DNA of 13,714 nt from Gemmatimonadota bacterium. GTDB lineage: Bacteria; Gemmatimonadota; Gemmatimonadetes; Gemmatimonadales; GWC2-71-9. Location of the stretch: assembly GCA_003221985.1 (NCBI GenBank), contig QHUQ01000160.1, positions 1 through 13,714 on the forward strand, read 5' to 3'. Of the stretch, positions 6,693 through 13,714 are shown piece after piece; the first letter of the stretch is position 1, and every line of letters begins with the position of its first letter. Below the pieces are notes generated by a model. The model worked only from the letters and a program-made list of their open reading frames with translations, made no database searches and was not told the origin of the DNA. A program made the translations under genes and the position numbers.

Positions 6693-7463
6693 CTAATCGC
6701 CTTTGAGAAAGTGCCCGTACCAGGCGATGATCGCGTCTCCGAACACGAACGCGACGACGGCGCCCACCGCGAGGAATACCCCGAACGGCACGAGTCGCTT
6801 CTTCTTGATGGATAATGGAATGAAAATCAGTGAGCCCAGCGCGGCGCCGGCGAAGACCGTGAGCAGCACGCCGCGCCATCCGACAAAACTCCCCACCATC
6901 GCCATCATTTTCACGTCGCCACCGCCCATCGCCTCTTCCTTGAACACCCACGTGCCCGCCATCCCGACGAGCCACAGCAGCACGAAACCCACCGCGGCGC
7001 CGAGCAGCGCCTGGAGAAAGCCCTGGACACCGCCGCCGAGCGCGAGCAGGAGGCCGATGACCAGGCCACCCCAGGTGAATTCATCGGGAATGATGTAGTG
7101 GCGTGCGTCGGTGATCGCGATCCCGAGCAGCAGCGTGCCGAACAGGGCGGCCGCGAGGGCGTGCCAGGTCATGCCGTAGACCAGCAGCGAGACGCCGAAC
7201 AGCACCCCCACCAATGCTTCGATGAGCGGGTATTGCTTCGCAATCGGCTTGTGGCACCAGCGGCACTTGCCGCGCAGCCACAACCACGAAAAGAGCGGAA
7301 TGTTGTCGCGCCATGCGATCGGCTGCTTGCAGTTGGGGCACGTCGAGCGCGGACGCAGCAGCGATTGGTCGCGCGGCAGCCGCAGAATGCAGACGTTGAG
7401 GAAGCTGCCCACGCAGAGGCCGACCAGCACCGCCGCGACGACGATCACGGGATCAGCGCCCAC
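6693..7463 (-). CDS. pilD: Prepilin peptidase / N-methyltransferase (type IV pili or type II secretion)
   Basis: This inner-membrane aspartic protease cleaves the leader of type IV prepilins and pseudopilins and methylates the new N-terminus. The 256-residue polytopic protein has the expected order. GSFLNVCILRLP (19-30) is followed by the cytoplasmic zinc-binding loop with C42, C45, C67 and C70, which contains CPNCKQPIAWRDNIPLFSW. The two catalytic aspartates are D119 in AITDARHYIIPDE and D183 in GGGDVKMM. About seven or eight hydrophobic segments follow the family pattern. The start is GTG (7463-7461), overlapping the methyltransferase gene by 11 nt, so it is translationally coupled. No pilin or pilus assembly genes are in the window; its partners must be elsewhere. 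Confidence 0.95.
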   Translation of the reverse strand: MGADPVIVVAAVLVGLCVGSFLNVCILRLPRDQSLLRPRSTCPNCKQPIAWRDNIPLFSWLWLRGKCRWCHKPIAKQYPLIEALVGVLFGVSLLVYGMTWHALAAALFGTLLLGIAITDARHYIIPDEFTWGGLVIGLLLALGGGVQGFLQALLGAAVGFVLLWLVGMAGTWVFKEEAMGGGDVKMMAMVGSFVGWRGVLLTVFAGAALGSLIFIPLSIKKKRLVPFGVFLAVGAVVAFVFGDAIIAWYGHFLKGD

Positions 7464-8241
7464 GCAGCACCTCGTAGAGCAGGATGCCCGCCGCGACGGC
7501 GACGTTCAACGACTCGGCGCCGCGCGCCAGCGGAATCGCGACGCGTTGTGCCGCGATGGCGTTGAGCTGCGGCCGGATTCCCGCCCCTTCGTTTCCCACG
7601 ATCACCGCGATGAGCTCCTTGCCTGATGTCTCCGCGTCGAGCGCACGTGCGAGCGGCACGCCGTCCGCCGCGGCGGCCCACAGCGTGATGCCGTGCTCGC
7701 GCGCCCACGCGATGAACGGACCGTCATCCAGCTGGACGACGGGGTGGCGGAACGTCGCGCCCATCGCCGCCCGCAGCGCCTTCGGGTTCATCGGGTCCGC
7801 ACTGCCGCGCAGCAGCAGGCTGGCGGAGGCGCCCAGGGCGTGCGCGGTCCGAATCAGGGTGCCGACATTTCCCGGATCCTGCACCCCATCGACGACGAGC
7901 AGCGGGCCGCCCGACACGTCGGTCACCGACCACGTACGCGGCTGCACAATCGCGAGAATTCCCTGCGGCGTGTCTGTGCCCGCGAGGTCGCCGAAGGCGC
8001 GCGCGCCGACCTCTTCGACCGTGACCGCATGGCTCGCCAGCTCCGCCGTCAGCGTCTGGCCACGGGTGGTCCGCGCGAGATCGGGGGAAACGAGCGCGCC
8101 CTTGAACTCGAGACCCGCCGCCAGCGCTTCCTCCACCAGGCGCACGCCCTCCACGACGGCGAGGCCGCGGCGTCCCCGCGCTTTGCGACGTTGTAGATCG
8201 CGGACGGTCGACTGCAGATTACTGCGGATGCGCGTCCCCAT
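7453..8241 (-). CDS. TrmH/SpoU-family RNA 2'-O-methyltransferase
   Basis: SPOUT-class enzyme of the TrmH/RlmB group, which methylates 2'-OH positions of rRNA or tRNA with SAM. An N-terminal substrate-binding part (RKARGRRGLAVVEGVRLVEEALAAG) is followed by the trefoil-knot methyltransferase motifs: LVVDGVQDPGNVGTLIRTAH (115-134; N125 and R131), IVGNEGAGI (214-222) and IPLARGAESLNVAVAAGILL (236-255). The length is 262 residues from ATG 8241-8239, preferred because codons upstream to a TTG at 8289 have low GC3. The target nucleotide cannot be read from sequence; RlmB-like 23S rRNA methylation is the common guess. It is the first gene of the four-gene minus-strand run and is divergent from thiD. 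Confidence 0.9.
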   Translation of the reverse strand: MGTRIRSNLQSTVRDLQRRKARGRRGLAVVEGVRLVEEALAAGLEFKGALVSPDLARTTRGQTLTAELASHAVTVEEVGARAFGDLAGTDTPQGILAIVQPRTWSVTDVSGGPLLVVDGVQDPGNVGTLIRTAHALGASASLLLRGSADPMNPKALRAAMGATFRHPVVQLDDGPFIAWAREHGITLWAAAADGVPLARALDAETSGKELIAVIVGNEGAGIRPQLNAIAAQRVAIPLARGAESLNVAVAAGILLYEVLRGR

Positions 8242-8307
8242 ACCGGTCACAGGTGCCCCTAAGATTGCGTGTGCCGTTGCTTTCGCCAAGGCACCGGCTC
8301 CGACAGC

Positions 8308-9117
8308 ATGAGAATCGCCCTCACGATCGCGGGCTCCGATTCAGGCGGCGCGGCGGGGATTCAGGCCGATCTCAAGACGTTTCATCAGTTCGGCGTGTTT
8401 GGGACCACCGCGATCACGGCCGTCACGGCGCAGAACACGACCGGCGTGCGCGCATGGCAGGCGCTGCCCACCAAGCTGGTGGCGCAGCAGATCGACGCGC
8501 TCGCGGACGACCTGTTTCCCGCCGCCGTGAAGAGTGGCATGCTCGGCTCGGCGGCGATCGTCGCCACCGTTGCGGAACGCATCGCGGACCGCCGGCTGCC
8601 GAATTACGTGCTCGACCCCGTGATGGTCGCGACATCCGGAGATCGCCTGCTCGATCAGGACGCGGAGCGGCTGATCGCGGGCCGGCTCGCGCCGCTGGCG
8701 CTGCTGGTGACGCCGAATCTCAACGAGGCGGAGATTCTCGTCGAGGACGAGGTGCGAACCCCGGATCAAATGGAAGCGGCGGGTCGCGCGCTGGTCGCCA
8801 TGGGGGCACGCGCCGCGCTCGTGAAAGGCGGACATCTCACGGGGCCGACACTGGTGGACGTGTTGGTGCACGGGAAATCGGCGCGCCGTTTTACGCACGA
8901 GCGCATCGATACGACGTCGACACACGGCACGGGCTGCACACTGTCCGCTGCGATTACCGCGGGACTCGCGCTCGGCCGGCCACTCGAGCAGGCCGTGGCC
9001 GATGCGCTCGACTTCGTGCATCGCGCGATTGCCGCGGCGCCGGGCCTGGGGCAAGGCCACGGACCGTTAAATCACTTCGTGCCGGGCCCTCCCAGACCAC
9101 CACAAGACGGCCTTTAG
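8308..9117 (+). CDS. thiD: Hydroxymethylpyrimidine / phosphomethylpyrimidine kinase
   Basis: ThiD phosphorylates HMP and then HMP-P to give HMP-PP for thiamine synthesis. The 269-residue ribokinase-fold protein begins MRIALTIAGSDSGGAAGIQADLKTF, the family's N-terminal signature. Q42 in TAQNT is expected to contact the pyrimidine. KSGMLGS (75-81), YVLDPVMVATSG (100-111), LVTPNLNEAE (133-142), LVKGGH (171-176) and the catalytic anion-hole THGTGCTLSAAI (205-216) follow. GTG at 8269 is an in-frame alternative but would add a non-homologous MCRCFRQGTGSDS; ATG 8308 is chosen on homology. No thiamine riboswitch is recognisable in the 66 bp upstream, and no other thi gene is nearby. It stands alone on the plus strand. 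Confidence 0.96.
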   Translation: MRIALTIAGSDSGGAAGIQADLKTFHQFGVFGTTAITAVTAQNTTGVRAWQALPTKLVAQQIDALADDLFPAAVKSGMLGSAAIVATVAERIADRRLPNYVLDPVMVATSGDRLLDQDAERLIAGRLAPLALLVTPNLNEAEILVEDEVRTPDQMEAAGRALVAMGARAALVKGGHLTGPTLVDVLVHGKSARRFTHERIDTTSTHGTGCTLSAAITAGLALGRPLEQAVADALDFVHRAIAAAPGLGQGHGPLNHFVPGPPRPPQDGL

Positions 9118-9190
9118 GTCCGCGATTTTTCGCCTAGCTCCGAAGAAATCTGGTTCTCGGCGATAAGCAGGACGGTTTTATGGCTGCTGC
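9118..9190. other. Short spacer between thiD and the RAYT gene
   Basis: The 73 bases fall in GC compared with thiD and include a small imperfect hairpin (CCGAAGAA against TTCTCGG, loop of about six) near 9139-9161 with no following T-run. AGGACGG near 9169-9175 may be a distant ribosome binding site for the transposase ATG at 9191. No REP hairpin like the one downstream was seen here. Confidence 0.4.
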
Positions 9191-9784
9191 ATGTCGGTCG
9201 ATGAACGTATTCCACAATACCGACGCCGATCTATTCGGCTACGCCATCACGACTATCGTCGAGAGGGCGCGTACCTTGTCACGATTTGCGCATATGAGCA
9301 CACGTCCATTTTCGGTTCGATCGCCAACGGACAAGTACGGTTGTCGAATGCTGGGCAGATCGTTCGTGAATGCTGGTGCGAGATTCCCCTCCATTTCAGG
9401 CACGTCACTCTCGACCGATTCGTTGTCATGCCGGATCATATGCACGGCATCGTCGTTATTCGCTCTGCATCGGCGAACACATGTGTGGAACGAGGCGATG
9501 CAATACCCCGACGATTCGGGGGTGCCCTGCGCGATTCCCTCGGCGCCATCGTTGGCGTGTTCAAATCCTACGCCACCAAACGGATCATCGAACGGGAAGG
9601 AAATCGACACGTTTGGCAACGAAATTATTACGAGACCATCATACGAGATGACCGCCACCTGAACGCGGCCCGGCGATACATCATTTTGAATCCGAAACGT
9701 TGGCACGACCATGTCCGACGGAACCCACTGGGGCAACGGAACACATCGGGTCAAGGGAACACATCGGGGCACCGAAACACGTAG
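9191..9784 (+). CDS. REP-associated tyrosine transposase (RAYT, Y1/TnpA-REP family)
   Basis: RAYTs are single-domain HUH nucleases related to IS200/IS605 TnpA that nick and join single-stranded REP palindromes. The 197-residue product has GAYLVTICAYEHTSIFG (26-42), LDRFVVMPDHMHGIVVI (74-90) with the HUH pair H83/H85, Y127 in VFKSYATKRI as the probable nucleophile, and VWQRNYYETIIRDDRHL (141-157) followed by YIILNPKRW (163-171), a very typical RAYT ending. The last 18 residues (GQRNTS GQGNTS GHRNT) come from 18-nt DNA repeats, and the stop TAG is part of the GTAG foot of the REP hairpin. Its GC is visibly lower than its neighbours, consistent with transfer. All catalytic residues are present, so it may be active. 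Confidence 0.92.
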   Translation: MSVDERIPQYRRRSIRLRHHDYRREGAYLVTICAYEHTSIFGSIANGQVRLSNAGQIVRECWCEIPLHFRHVTLDRFVVMPDHMHGIVVIRSASANTCVERGDAIPRRFGGALRDSLGAIVGVFKSYATKRIIEREGNRHVWQRNYYETIIRDDRHLNAARRYIILNPKRWHDHVRRNPLGQRNTSGQGNTSGHRNT

Positions 9785-9794
9785 GGGCACGCCA
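9723..9794 (+). repeat. Four 18-nt degenerate repeats merging into the REP hairpin
   Basis: Units at 9723-9740, 9741-9758, 9759-9776 and 9777-9794 share a core like ACACATCGGGGCA with 3-6 changes each. The first three lie wholly inside the transposase gene and encode its C-terminal hexapeptide repeats. The fourth carries the stop codon and is itself the left arm of the REP hairpin. Confidence 0.8.
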
Positions 9795-9810
9795 TTGGCG
9801 TGCCCCTACG
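9780..9810 (+). repeat. REP-like perfect palindrome with GTAG foot
   Basis: Fifteen-base arms CGTAGGGGCACGCCA and TGGCGTGCCCCTACG are exact reverse complements around a single central T; in a real hairpin the loop would be a few bases. The 5' arm carries GTAG at its foot, the tetranucleotide known to be recognised by E. coli TnpA-REP. It abuts the RAYT gene, so it is probably the substrate of that enzyme. With no T-run it is not a standard terminator, though it could slow convergent transcripts. Confidence 0.88.
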
Positions 9811-9848
9811 ATCGATCACGAATGAATTACGATCGATCACGAATGAAT
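9807..9848 (+). repeat. Exact 21-nt tandem duplication beside the REP
   Basis: Two identical 21-base copies, each opening TACGATCGATCACG and ending AATGAAT, lie at 9807-9827 and 9828-9848. The first overlaps the last bases of the REP right arm. They fill the gap between the transposase and the end of the DUF5916 gene and do not encode a protein. Confidence 0.9.
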
Positions 9849-9865
9849 CCGTCGTTATGCGATGA

Positions 9866-12559
9866 TCACGGATTCCACCAATACGTCGCCTTGATCATGA
9901 AGATGTTGTCCGCCGGCGCCCGCAACATCCGGCCCATCGAGGACCCGAAGCGGAAGTCGCCATTGATATCGGAGTCCTCGCGGTTCTGCGTCCACACGAA
10001 ATACAGCGTCGAGCCGGGCATGTACTCCCAGCGGAGCACCGCGTTGCCGCGCAGCGACTTGTAGTTGAAGTCGGGCCTGCCGAAGGAAAACGGCTTGAGC
10101 GGCCCCGAGCGGTCGAGATCGACTTCGTACGAATTGGTCGAGTCGACATACGTGACGCGGGAGCCGTAGATCGAGCCGTAGCGCGTGAACTCGGCGCTGC
10201 GGGGCCGGGCCAGCTCGTGGAAGTAGTCGTACCGACCGGCAGAGATTAGCGGTTGCGCGTACAGCTGGAGCGACAGCGTGGGGCTGTACGTCCAGTTCAG
10301 GCGGATCGCCGCCGATAACTCGGTCTGTTTCAGCATCCCGAAGATGTAATGCGTGCCATAGGTGTTCGGCGCGCCGCCGCTCGTGTCGACGACGGCATCG
10401 ACGTACTGCAGCGGGTTGCTCTGCTTGTACAGGTTGGGCCCCACACTGACCGAGACGTTGGGTGCGGGCCGGTATTGCACGTTGGCATAGGTTGACCACT
10501 CGATGTCCTGCGACGAGCGGAAGTATGTGAAGAATCCCGTCCCGAGTGTCACCGATTTCCGGCTATCCGATCCCAGGTCGAGCCCGAGCTGACCCGCCGG
10601 CGGCAGCAGCATCAGCGGCCCGCCGCGCGTGCGACGGTTGTCGACAGTCCAGGGATTGTAGGCAACGTTCCAGTTGACCCAGGAGTAGTTGAGGAACTGG
10701 ACATAGCCGAAGTTGAAGACACCCGACCAGTTGATGTTGCCGTCCCAGTCGTAGTTCTGGAACAGCGCGCCACCCGTCTCGGCGTAGCGGAAGCGCTTGC
10801 CGGGCTTGGTCCAGTTGCGACCCCCACCCAGATGCATGTTGATGTAGCCCGTGCGCGACAGGAAACCGACATCGTTCACGTCGAATCCGGGCGAGATCAC
10901 GCCGAAGGCGGAGTTCACGAACGTGTTGCCGCGCTGTTTGGCCAGCGTGAATCGCGCCGCCGTGCCCGTGAGGGACGTGGCGCTTGAATCCACCCCGACA
11001 CTCGGCGCATCGGGTCGCTGAAAGTAGTGCACCGAATTGCGCTGCACGGCGGTGATGCGACCAGTGGACCCGGTGATCCGCGAGGCAGCGACCCAGGCGG
11101 TCGACACCCAGGTCTTCGAGGAATCGAGGAAGATCCAACCGTCCGTCCCGAACGTCATGGCGTTGCCGTTGCGGGCGTCGCGCAGCGTGGGATCGTCGAA
11201 CGCGCGACCGGCGATCGTGGATATGAATCCGAGCCCCTGCCGCCCCTTGTCGAACTCCTTTTGCGCGCGATACACCCCGTACATCGCGAGCGGCTCCATT
11301 TCCTGACCCCAGCGCGCGCCGAGGCTGTCCTGCAGCGTGGCACGCTCCCGGCGCGTGATCGCGGTCAGGCCACCGACGTTCCAGCTGCCGGCGACCTTGC
11401 CGGTCAGCTTGAGCGCGCCCAGGATGTGCGCGCCGTCCGGCCCGTCGACGTATCCCTTGTCCGGCGCGCCCGGGAGCAACAGCGAGCGCCCGATGCGCCG
11501 GCTGTAGAGGAAGTTCGGTCCGGACCAGTTGAATCCCCAGAAGTTGCTCTGGCCGCCGTATCCGAACTCGAAGATCGACGAGCCCTCGACGAAGAACGGC
11601 CGCCGCTCGTTGAAGAAGGTCTCGCGGTCGCTGAGGTTCACCACCGCAGGGTCGAACTCGACCTGGCCGAAATCGGGATTGACCGTGGCGTTGAGCGTCA
11701 GATTCGAGCCGAGCCCGATCCGCGCGTCAGCCCCGAACCCGGGGTCCACCTTCGAGCCGTCGTTGAACGGGTCGCCGCCGGGACGGCGCGTGAACGCGGC
11801 GCGGCTCGTCGCATACGGCATGATTTCGAGGCGGCGCGGCGGCTCGATGCGCTCGATCCCGACCAGATCCGGAAACCGCGACACGAAGCCGCGCCCGTCC
11901 TTCGGCGTAAAGGCGATGAAATCGAACTCGTTCTTGCGGGCGATGTCGCGGCGGAAATTGATGCCCCACACATACTCGCTGCGCTTGACGAAACGCAGCT
12001 GTGAGTAGGGAATGCGCATCTCCGCGGTCCACCCCTGCGCGTCGCGCGTGACCTTTCCCTCCCACACGCCGTCCCACGTGTCGTCGTCCCAGTCGTCGTT
12101 GAAGAGCGTGCCGTCGTACAGCGTGCCGGCCGCGCTGATGCCGAAGTAGTAACCGCTACGCTTGTCGTGGTAGGAGTCGACAAATACCTGAAAGCGGTCA
12201 GAGTTCGTCCCCTGATCGCGCCGAGCCAGACGCGCCACGATCGAATCGGGACGCGAGTCGTAGAGCCGCGCGGCGATGTAGAGCGCAGCGTCGTCATACG
12301 TGATATAGACGACGGTGCTCTCGCTCGGGGCCGTGCCCTCATTCGGGTCGCGCTGCGTAAACCCCGTCACCCGCTCGGCGGCTTGCCAGAGCGGTTCCTG
12401 CAGCAAACCATCGATAGTCACCGCCTGGCCCCCGCCGAGCCGCACGGCACGCAGCTGCGAAGGAGCGGGCACCGGAGGTGCCGGAGGCGGCGAATCGATT
12501 GGGACGGCGGGCGGGTGCATGCCCGCAAGCGCGAGTAGCAACTGGATCGTCGTCGTCAT
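9866..12559 (-). CDS. CBM9-like / DUF5916 outer-membrane protein
   Basis: The 897-residue protein has a short, weakly charged signal-like start (MTTTIQLLLALAG), a proline-rich spacer, then a CBM9-like beta-sandwich. That runs from about residue 45 to 230, including TIDGLLQEPLWQAAE, YITYDDAALYIAARLYD, SDRFQVFVDSYHD and WTAEMRIPYSQLRF. The remainder is a DUF5916 domain: IMPYATSRAAF, NATVNPDFGQVEFDPAVVNL and ETFFNERRPFFVEGSSIFEF are its signatures. Alternating aromatic strands run to the terminal YWWNP, fitting a beta-barrel with an aromatic C-terminal end. Such proteins are common in Gemmatimonadota, Acidobacteriota and Bacteroidota; function is not established, and carbohydrate or peptide binding is only inferred from the CBM9-like fold. 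It converges on the RAYT/REP region. Confidence 0.88.
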   Translation of the reverse strand: MTTTIQLLLALAGMHPPAVPIDSPPPAPPVPAPSQLRAVRLGGGQAVTIDGLLQEPLWQAAERVTGFTQRDPNEGTAPSESTVVYITYDDAALYIAARLYDSRPDSIVARLARRDQGTNSDRFQVFVDSYHDKRSGYYFGISAAGTLYDGTLFNDDWDDDTWDGVWEGKVTRDAQGWTAEMRIPYSQLRFVKRSEYVWGINFRRDIARKNEFDFIAFTPKDGRGFVSRFPDLVGIERIEPPRRLEIMPYATSRAAFTRRPGGDPFNDGSKVDPGFGADARIGLGSNLTLNATVNPDFGQVEFDPAVVNLSDRETFFNERRPFFVEGSSIFEFGYGGQSNFWGFNWSGPNFLYSRRIGRSLLLPGAPDKGYVDGPDGAHILGALKLTGKVAGSWNVGGLTAITRRERATLQDSLGARWGQEMEPLAMYGVYRAQKEFDKGRQGLGFISTIAGRAFDDPTLRDARNGNAMTFGTDGWIFLDSSKTWVSTAWVAASRITGSTGRITAVQRNSVHYFQRPDAPSVGVDSSATSLTGTAARFTLAKQRGNTFVNSAFGVISPGFDVNDVGFLSRTGYINMHLGGGRNWTKPGKRFRYAETGGALFQNYDWDGNINWSGVFNFGYVQFLNYSWVNWNVAYNPWTVDNRRTRGGPLMLLPPAGQLGLDLGSDSRKSVTLGTGFFTYFRSSQDIEWSTYANVQYRPAPNVSVSVGPNLYKQSNPLQYVDAVVDTSGGAPNTYGTHYIFGMLKQTELSAAIRLNWTYSPTLSLQLYAQPLISAGRYDYFHELARPRSAEFTRYGSIYGSRVTYVDSTNSYEVDLDRSGPLKPFSFGRPDFNYKSLRGNAVLRWEYMPGSTLYFVWTQNREDSDINGDFRFGSSMGRMLRAPADNIFMIKATYWWNP

Positions 12560-12661
12560 GATGCGTCCGGAGCTGAAGTGTGGGTGAACCCCGGTCGCGA
12601 ACGCTGACGGCGAGCGCGCGGCGGTTATCGATCCATATGACAGACGCGGGAGAGAAAAGGT

Positions 12662-12690
12662 TGCAAGGGGAAGCGCTTGGAGGGTGTCAA
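12662..12690 (-). promoter_or_regulatory. Candidate promoter for the DUF5916 gene
   Basis: On the minus strand TTGACA (12690-12685) is a perfect -35 hexamer overlapping the punA stop codon, followed after 17-18 bases by CTTGCA/TTGCAA, a poor -10. It would give a leader of roughly 95 bases before the DUF5916 start. The remaining intergenic bases (12560-12661) show no other motif and no clear terminator for punA. Confidence 0.28.
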
Positions 12691-13535
12691 GCCATTGTCA
12701 GGCGTCGCAGCACCCCCTTCACGACCACGGAGAGGCGTCGCGCGACCTGCTCGCTGACCACGAGTACTTCCTGGTGTGAGAGCGCTTCGCCCGTAATGCC
12801 TGCCCCGGGGTTGGTAATAGAGGAAAACCCCAGGCAGCGGACGCCGCGCGATCGCGCGACAAGCACCTCGGGCACGGTCGACATCCCCACGGCATCGGCA
12901 CCGAGGCGCTCGAGCATCCGCACTTCCGCGGGCGTCTCGTACGACGGGCCGAGCAGGCCGACGTACACGCCTTCTTCGAGCGGGACGCGCTCTTCTCGCG
13001 CGACCGCGCGCGCGAGTGCCCGGAGGTCGCTGTCGTAGGGCTCGTGCATGATGGGAAAGCGTTGCTCGCCCGGCTCCGGCTGCCCGATCAGCGGATTGCG
13101 CCACATGAGGTTGATGTGATCGGCGATGAGCATGAGGGTTCCACCGGGAAACGTACGACGCACCCCGCCGGCGGCATTGGTGACGATGAGAGTCTCGACG
13201 CCCAGCTCCGCAAACACTCGCGCCGGGAGGCCGGCGACGGCGGCGGGATGCCCCTCATACAAATGAAAGCGGCCCGCCTGCACGATCACGGGGAGGCCCT
13301 CGAGCGTCCCCCCGACCAGCTCGCCCTTGTGCCCGGCGACACCGGGCTCGGGAAAACCGGGGATGGTGTGATACGGGATGCGGATGGGGTTTGTGACCTC
13401 GTCGGCGAGAAACCCCAGCCCAGAGCCGAGGACGATGGCAACACGCGGCTCGAGTTTGCCGAGCCGCTGCTTCACTGCATGTGTTGCTGCGACGACAGCA
13501 CCCGTCCCCCGTCCCCCGTCCCCCGTCCCCGTCAC
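12687..13535 (-). CDS. punA: Purine nucleoside phosphorylase
   Basis: This enzyme splits purine (deoxy)nucleosides with phosphate to give free base and (deoxy)ribose-1-phosphate. The 282-residue product is a trimeric-type PNP. It shows the phosphate site VLGSGLG (35-41), H69 in [17 protein letters not shown] (88-95), [14 protein letters not shown] (119-132), [13 protein letters not shown] (139-151), [14 protein letters not shown] (191-204, E200), [15 protein letters not shown] (213-227) and [10 protein letters not shown] (238-247, N242). E200 and N242 correspond to human PNP E201 and N243, the base-binding pair. The start is GTG (13535-13533), whose GTGA overlaps the transporter stop; it is the only start upstream of the conserved first helix. 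The next ten residues ([10 protein letters not shown]) come from a heptamer DNA repeat. It follows a nucleoside transporter, so the pair imports and degrades nucleosides. Confidence 0.94.
   Translation of the reverse strand: MTGTGDGGRGTGAVVAATHAVKQRLGKLEPRVAIVLGSGLGFLADEVTNPIRIPYHTIPGFPEPGVAGHKGELVGGTLEGLPVIVQAGRFHLYEGHPAAVAGLPARVFAELGVETLIVTNAAGGVRRTFPGGTLMLIADHINLMWRNPLIGQPEPGEQRFPIMHEPYDSDLRALARAVAREERVPLEEGVYVGLLGPSYETPAEVRMLERLGADAVGMSTVPEVLVARSRGVRCLGFSSITNPGAGITGEALSHQEVLVVSEQVARRLSVVVKGVLRRLTMA
13501..13535 (-). repeat. Heptamer tandem array at the punA start
   Basis: On the minus strand four exact GGACGGG units (13528-13501) follow GTGACGG, a diverged unit that contains the punA GTG start and the end of the transporter stop codon. 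Seven is not a multiple of three, so a change in copy number would shift the punA frame immediately after its start. Confidence 0.88.
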
Positions 13536-13714
13536 AAGAGCATGCCCGCCAGCGTCGCGGAGAGGAAGTTGGCGAGCGTCCCCGCGATCATCGCCCGGAA
13601 TCCGAGCCGCGCCAGGTCGTGCTTGCGATCCGGTGCCAGCGCGCCGATGCCGCCGATCTGAATTCCCACCGAGCTGAGATTGGCGAAGCCGCACAGCGCA
13701 AATGTGGCGATGGT
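13532..13714 (-). CDS. CNT-family concentrative nucleoside transporter, C-terminal part (cut by window edge)
   Basis: Only the last 60 residues are present. They include [20 protein letters not shown] and [20 protein letters not shown], the conserved C-terminal signature of NupC/CNT transporters, which couple nucleoside uptake to sodium or protons. A final hydrophobic helix ([20 protein letters not shown]) ends at a TGA (13534-13532). The stop overlaps the punA GTG, so the two are translationally coupled and likely co-transcribed. Substrate preference cannot be judged from this part. Confidence 0.92.
   Translation of the reverse strand, partial: TIATFALCGFANLSSVGIQIGGIGALAPDRKHDLARLGFRAMIAGTLANFLSATLAGMLL

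Noticed and set aside
8242..8307. Thiamine (TPP) riboswitch before thiD
   Set aside because: The spacer is only 66 bases and I see none of the conserved THI-box sequence such as CUGAGA.
9780..9810. Bidirectional intrinsic terminator between the RAYT and DUF5916 genes
   Set aside because: The stem is strong but no T-run follows on either strand; the GTAG foot and adjacent RAYT make a REP the better explanation.
9807..9848. CRISPR-like array or attachment site
   Set aside because: Only two abutting copies without spacers and no integrase or cas gene nearby.
11027..12004. 325-codon open frame on the plus strand
   Set aside because: It is antisense to the well-supported DUF5916 gene, has no recognisable domain and an Arg/Glu-rich shadow composition typical of high-GC DNA.

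Overview
The window is a high-GC bacterial chromosome segment, mostly housekeeping genes on the minus strand. The ribosomal/SRP gene order, a large CBM9-like/DUF5916 outer-membrane protein and the general codon style suggest a Gemmatimonadota-like organism. This is inference; no 16S or marker search was possible.

Layout. (1) 1-2938, minus strand: an ffh-rpsP-rimM-trmD-rplS-rnhB cluster for protein targeting, ribosome assembly and tRNA/rRNA handling, with gaps of 0-9 nt and stop/start overlaps. Two genes here are abnormal. ffh is split by an apparent deletion of about 127 nt that removes part of the GTPase domain and shifts the frame. rimM encodes only its N-terminal domain and has no canonical start codon at the expected place. 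(2) 3000-4325, plus strand: a DUF445 membrane protein with an XQQ repeat at its N-terminus. (3) 4306-8241, minus strand: a compact four-gene run of a TrmH-family RNA methyltransferase, prepilin peptidase, a single-ring ClpA/B/C D1-like ATPase and a secreted HExxH metalloprotease lipoprotein. It ends tail-to-tail, with overlap, against the DUF445 gene. (4) 8308-9117, plus strand: thiD. (5) 9191-9848: a REP-associated tyrosine transposase (RAYT) with a perfect GTAG-footed REP hairpin at its stop codon and tandem repeats on both sides of it. (6) 9866-12559, minus strand: the CBM9-like/DUF5916 barrel protein. (7) 12687-13714, minus strand: purine nucleoside phosphorylase translationally coupled to the 3' end of a CNT-family nucleoside transporter, a logical nucleoside uptake and phosphorolysis pair.

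No CRISPR array, prophage, rRNA/tRNA gene or defence island is visible, and no stretch over 300 bases lacks a gene. What stands out is the density of simple repeats inside or beside coding regions: a 12-G tract, two octamer arrays in opposite orientation, a heptamer array at a start codon, a 9-nt XQQ repeat, and the 18-nt and 21-nt repeats around the REP. Several have units that are not multiples of three, so copy-number change would shift the reading frame. I do not see a clearly new multi-gene system. The best leads are the RAYT/REP architecture, the repeat-bearing genes and the two damaged essential-type genes, which need an assembly check first.
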